Below, in pieces: positions 6,306 to 8,702 of a stretch of DNA of 8,702 bases. Source of the stretch: JBGPHT01 sp041484525 (lineage in GTDB: Bacteria; Acidobacteriota; Terriglobia; Bryobacterales; Bryobacteraceae). The DNA lies in contig JBGPHT010000234.1 in the NCBI GenBank assembly GCA_041484525.1, forward strand, positions 1 through 8,702. Reading direction: 5' to 3'. Each line of letters starts with the position of its first letter. The first letter of the stretch is position 1. A model generated the notes under the pieces. The model ran no database searches. It had not been told where the DNA came from and saw only the letters and a program-made list of their open reading frames with translations. The position numbers and the translations under genes were made by a program.

Positions 6306-7382
6306 ATGCCGGACCGAAGCAAAATACGCTGGTCGCAATTAAAGGTCGGAGTCGTCTCGCTCACCGCCTTCGCGATCGTCTTCGTGTTGGTGTTTCTGCT
6401 CACCAGTTCGAAAGGCGGCCTTTTTCAAAAAAACGCTCTGCTGCGAACCTACATGGACGACGCCTCGGGTATCGCCGATGGCTCGCCGGTGCGTCTCAAT
6501 GGTTTTCCTGTCGGTTACCTGGACAGTATCCAACTCACCGGTTCGCGCGATCCGAAGCGCACCGTCGAGTTCGCCATGCAGATCAGGGCCGAGTTTCTGA
6601 ACCAGATTCCGGTGGACTCGGTGGCCGGCATCGCCGCGGCCAACCTGCTGGGTGACAAGTTCATCAACATTACCAAGGGATCGAGCACGCAGATGGTGAA
6701 AGAGGGCGCTGAGATTGCCTCCCTCAACGCGCAGGACATTCCCGAGTTGATGGGACAGATGGGAAGCCTGCTGCATACCTTCCAGACGATCGTGACGCGC
6801 GTCGATACGCTGCTGGCGAGCGTCGAGGCAGGCAAGGGCACCATCGGAAAGTTTCTGGTGGACGAGGAACTCTACACTCGCCTGAACGGCATTGCCTCCG
6901 AAGGCCAGAAGCTGCTCGCCGACGTCCGCGGCGGCGGCGGAACCATCGCCAAACTGATCTACGACCCCGCTCTCTACAACGAGCTTCGCTCCCCCATCAG
7001 CCGCCTGGATGACATATTGAAGGAGCTGCAGGCCGGCCGCGGTACCGCGGGCAAGATCCTCAAGGATCCGTCCGTGTACGATGAGGCGCAGAAGACCATC
7101 GCGGAAATCCGCACCCTGCTCAACGACGTGAATGCCGGCAAAGGCACCGCCGGAAAGCTGTTCAAGGATGACCAACTGGCGCGCCACCTGGATGAGCTTG
7201 TGGCCAAGTTCTCCGGCCTGGTCGACAAGATCAATGCCGGGCAGGGCACGCTCGGCCAGTTCGTGGTCAATCCGCAGCTCTACGAAACGCTCAACGGAGC
7301 GACCCGCGAGTTTCAGTCCCTGGCCAAGGACATGCGCGCGAATCCCAAGAAATTCCTGACCATCCGGCTTGTCCTGTTTTGA
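6306..7382 (+). CDS. mlaD: MlaD-type MCE-domain lipid-transfer protein with a five-repeat tail
   Basis: This is the periplasmic substrate-binding partner of the transporter (358 residues), anchored in the inner membrane by one N-terminal helix (about 13-33, in KVGVVSLTAFAIVFVLVFLL). The MCE domain follows (about 42-125), with the typical DASGIADGSPVRLNGFPVG and AAANLLGDKFINI blocks. MCE domains assemble as hexameric rings with a central lipid channel. A helical stretch (about 145-172) leads into five units of exactly 34 residues, starting at V173, V207, L241, V275 and I309, each with a GxGTxxK/Q core and most with a D/NPxLY motif. The chain ends with a basic NPKKFLTIRLVLF segment. E. coli MlaD is about 183 residues, so this tail is a large addition. 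It may form coiled or stacked helices extending the channel or anchoring to the envelope; this is inference. The TGA stop overlaps the next start by 4 nt. Confidence 0.93.
   Translation: MPDRSKIRWSQLKVGVVSLTAFAIVFVLVFLLTSSKGGLFQKNALLRTYMDDASGIADGSPVRLNGFPVGYLDSIQLTGSRDPKRTVEFAMQIRAEFLNQIPVDSVAGIAAANLLGDKFINITKGSSTQMVKEGAEIASLNAQDIPELMGQMGSLLHTFQTIVTRVDTLLASVEAGKGTIGKFLVDEELYTRLNGIASEGQKLLADVRGGGGTIAKLIYDPALYNELRSPISRLDDILKELQAGRGTAGKILKDPSVYDEAQKTIAEIRTLLNDVNAGKGTAGKLFKDDQLARHLDELVAKFSGLVDKINAGQGTLGQFVVNPQLYETLNGATREFQSLAKDMRANPKKFLTIRLVLF
6822..7331 (+). repeat. Five tandem 34-codon repeats in the MCE protein tail
   Basis: Units begin at residues 173, 207, 241, 275 and 309 with cores EAGKGTIGKFL, RGGGGTIAKLI, QAGRGTAGKIL, NAGKGTAGKLF and NAGQGTLGQFV. 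The period is exactly 34 residues (102 bp) with no insertions. Downstream within the unit come a D/N-x-x-LY motif (VDEELY, YDPALY, KDPSVY, VNPQLY; the fourth unit has KDDQLA) and a helix ending in L-x-x-L type spacing. The copies are much less alike in DNA than in protein pattern, so the repeat is old and kept by selection rather than recently duplicated. Confidence 0.9.
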
Positions 7383-8200
7383 ACGCCCGCAAGCAACTCG
7401 TGGTCAACGCCGATGACTTCGGCTTCACCCCTGACGTGAATCAGGGCATCGTCGAGGCGCACCGCCGTGGCATCCTCACCGCGACCACCCTGATGGCCAA
7501 TGGCGCCGCTTTCGACGATGCCGTGCGCCTGGCGCGCGAAACTCCGACGCTTGACATCGGCTGCCACCTGGTGCTAATCGGCGGCAACTCGCTCCTGACG
7601 GGCAAGCCCTACCCGGCCACCGTTCCGCAATTGGCCGCCGCCCTAGCCCGCCATGCTTTGCGTCCGTATGACGAATTGAAGGAGCAGGTGCGCCGCATCG
7701 TCGACGCCGGCCTCGCCCCGACTCATCTCGACACGCACAAGCACACCCACCTTGCCCCGCCCGTCCTGGACGCCGTCGCGCGTCTCGGCGAGGAGTGCGA
7801 TATCCGCTGGGTCCGCCGCCCCTTCGATCTCCCGTTGAACGCTCTCCGCGGCGCCGTCCCCCGAATGAAGCGTCTGACTAGTGACGCGCTCGGTCTATTG
7901 CGGACCCGCTTTCACCGCGTCCTGACTCGCCACGGCTGCCGCACCACCGACCACTTCGCCGGCTTCCAGATCACCGGTCATTTCCGCACCGCTGAACTAG
8001 TCGAGCTGTTATCCGTCATCCCGGACGGCACAACCGAGCTGATGTGCCACCCTGGCCGCTGCGGAGAGTCCTTGCGTGCCGCTCGTACGCGTCTAAAAGA
8101 GAGCCGCGAAGCCGAGCTGGAGGCCTTGTTATCGCTTGAAGTGCGTGAAGCTTTGGAGAAAAACGGGATCGCGCTGGTGAGTTATCGCGACTTGAGTTGA
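7379..8200 (+). CDS. YdjC/ChbG-family deacetylase, HpnK-like
   Basis: This is a predicted metal-dependent carbohydrate or lipid-headgroup deacetylase of 273 residues, a normal length for the family. The motifs are present: NADDFG at 10-15 (D12 and D13 for catalysis and metal binding), GCHLVL with H63, THLDTHKHTH at 115-124 (likely metal ligands H120 or H124), and ELMCHPG at 220-226. The HLVL form and the overall spacing are closer to the hopanoid-associated HpnK group than to ChbG, which removes acetyl from chitooligosaccharides, but no hopanoid genes are visible in the window. No signal peptide is seen, so it is likely cytoplasmic. It starts with TTG, whose bases overlap the MCE stop in a TTGA junction (4-nt overlap), and no clear ribosome binding site is seen, so translation probably depends on the upstream gene. 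As fourth gene of the mla operon it may modify a sugar headgroup of the transported lipid, or a related glycan; this is inference. Confidence 0.88.
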   Translation: MNARKQLVVNADDFGFTPDVNQGIVEAHRRGILTATTLMANGAAFDDAVRLARETPTLDIGCHLVLIGGNSLLTGKPYPATVPQLAAALARHALRPYDELKEQVRRIVDAGLAPTHLDTHKHTHLAPPVLDAVARLGEECDIRWVRRPFDLPLNALRGAVPRMKRLTSDALGLLRTRFHRVLTRHGCRTTDHFAGFQITGHFRTAELVELLSVIPDGTTELMCHPGRCGESLRAARTRLKESREAELEALLSLEVREALEKNGIALVSYRDLS

Positions 8201-8216
8201 AGAATGAAAAAGCTTA

Positions 8217-8510
8217 TTCACCGCCGAGACGCCGAGATCGCCGAGAACACAAAAGTAAAAATGATGCCGTAACGCTCCGCAGCTTTATTCCGTGCCCAGA
8301 GGGAGCAGAGGTATAGTTTGGTGCCGAGGGTCCTCTTCCCGAACGGCACGCAAAGTTGGCGAGCAAGGCCCTCGCCCTCTCTCTTCTCTGCCCCCTCTGC
8401 GTCCGTAGGTTTTGACTCTTCAAAGCCGCACCTCTGCAGTAAAGATGCGTAGACGCCGAGAAACCTGCCTAACTTGATTTTCTCTGCGTCTCTGCGTCTC
8501 GGCGGTAAAC
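8217..8510. repeat. Palindromic element of nested inverted repeats with GCCGAGACGC-type arms
   Basis: The outer arms are TTCACCGCCGAGACG (8217-8231) and its near-complement CGTCTCGGCGGTAAA (8495-8509), with 13-14 of 15 bases agreeing. Inside are CAGAGGGAGCAGAG (8297-8310) against CTCTGCCCCCTCTG (8386-8399), and GTGCCG (8321-8326) against CGGCAC (8344-8349). A further hairpin pairs 8443-8463 with 8479-8499 (17 of 21 bases). The whole can fold into a branched cruciform. I recall arms of the ACCGCCGAGACGCAGAGA kind scattered in intergenic DNA of several phyla, where they give rise to spurious proteins with PPRRRDAEK-like runs, as they would here on the minus strand. It is most likely a non-coding, possibly mobile repeat. 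No T run or promoter is evident. Confidence 0.65.
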
Positions 8511-8570
8511 AATCCTTTCGCCCTAACCAATACTGCACAGCGAGCCGTCCCTCGATTAAAATACAGCGAC
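8511..8570. other. Short spacer probably containing the insertion-sequence end
   Basis: Between the palindromic element and the transposase stop lie 60 bp with no gene. The terminal inverted repeat of the IS630-family element should be here or slightly inside the transposase end. IS630 elements insert at TA dinucleotides, and several TA sites are present, so the exact boundary cannot be fixed without the other end. Confidence 0.35.
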
Positions 8571-8702
8571 TTAAGTAATTGCGCATAATCGGCGTAGTGT
8601 TTCATTGCGACCGGCCCATTGGTCGAACTCGGCTTCTACTGCGGCGATCACTTCATCCAGGCGCGGAAAGTATCGATTGTGCAAGCAACGGCGCCGGGTC
8701 AA
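8571..8702 (-). CDS. IS630-family transposase, C-terminal end (partial)
   Basis: The last 43 codons and the TAA stop of a transposase are visible; the rest lies beyond the right window edge. The peptide begins LTRRRCLHNRYFPRLDEV and ends NETLRRLCAIT. The basic TRR-x-x-x-HNRYF segment followed by an acidic helix and a final NE-LRRLCAI block matches my memory of the C-terminus of IS630-type DDE transposases, where it follows the final catalytic Glu region. The catalytic residues themselves are outside the window, so intactness cannot be judged. It points leftwards, towards the palindromic repeat and the 3' end of the mla operon. Confidence 0.8.
   Translation of the reverse strand: MTRRRCLHNRYFPRLDEVIAAVEAEFDQWAGRNETLRRLCAIT

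Noticed and set aside
6339..7187. Minus-strand open frame of 282 codons opposite mlaD, and one at 5475-6212 opposite mlaF
   Set aside because: Shadows of the strongly supported mla genes; translations are low-complexity mixtures with no family resemblance.
6822..7331. Possible DNA repeat array or CRISPR-like structure
   Set aside because: The 102-bp periodicity is in frame and conserved at protein level only; there are no identical DNA repeats or spacers.
8218..8586. Minus-strand open frame of 122 codons and a shorter one beside it
   Set aside because: They run through the palindromic repeat and overlap the transposase end. The PPRRRDAEK-like translation is what this kind of repeat gives in one frame.

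Overview
The window is GC-rich and looks like a chromosomal segment of an Acidobacteriota member, most likely near Bryobacterales/Solibacter. The pointers are a TonB-dependent receptor with an N-terminal carboxypeptidase-regulatory-like domain, an Mla-type lipid transporter with an unusual ATPase, and a decayed copy of a protein I associate with Solibacter-like genomes. This placement is inference from protein style, not from a marker gene.

Left part (1-3710, genes on the minus strand). Positions 1-398 hold no gene I can support, only small hairpins and an 11-bp tandem repeat downstream of the receptor. The receptor (399-2885) is preceded in the same direction by a small exported or membrane protein with a His/Cys-rich motif (3002-3289). 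Together they look like a metal-uptake unit, possibly for copper. Upstream lies a degraded coding remnant (about 3316-3559) with one frameshift and one in-frame stop, ending at a possible intrinsic terminator. Then comes an intact P1-family (S58, DmpA/NylC-like) self-cleaving peptidase (3710-4660).

Central part (4678-8200, plus strand). A compact operon diverges from the peptidase: an MlaE-type permease, an MlaF-type ATPase, an MlaD-type MCE protein and a YdjC/HpnK-like deacetylase. The genes overlap or are separated by at most 3 nt, so they are probably translated together. The first three form an ABC lipid transporter between the inner membrane and the periplasm. No MlaB, MlaC or MlaA is encoded in the window. 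Two features stand out. The ATPase has Ser where the Walker B catalytic Glu is expected. The MCE protein carries a tail of five repeats with an exact 34-residue period. The deacetylase as fourth gene suggests a link between lipid transport and polar-lipid or glycan processing, but this is inference.

Right part (8201-8702). There is no host gene. It holds a roughly 294-bp element built of nested inverted repeats with GCCGAGACGC-type arms, followed by the 3' end of an IS630-family transposase on the minus strand, cut by the window edge.

No wholly new defence or mobile system was found. The best leads are the modified Mla operon, the His/Cys-rich protein paired with the receptor, and the palindromic element next to the insertion sequence.
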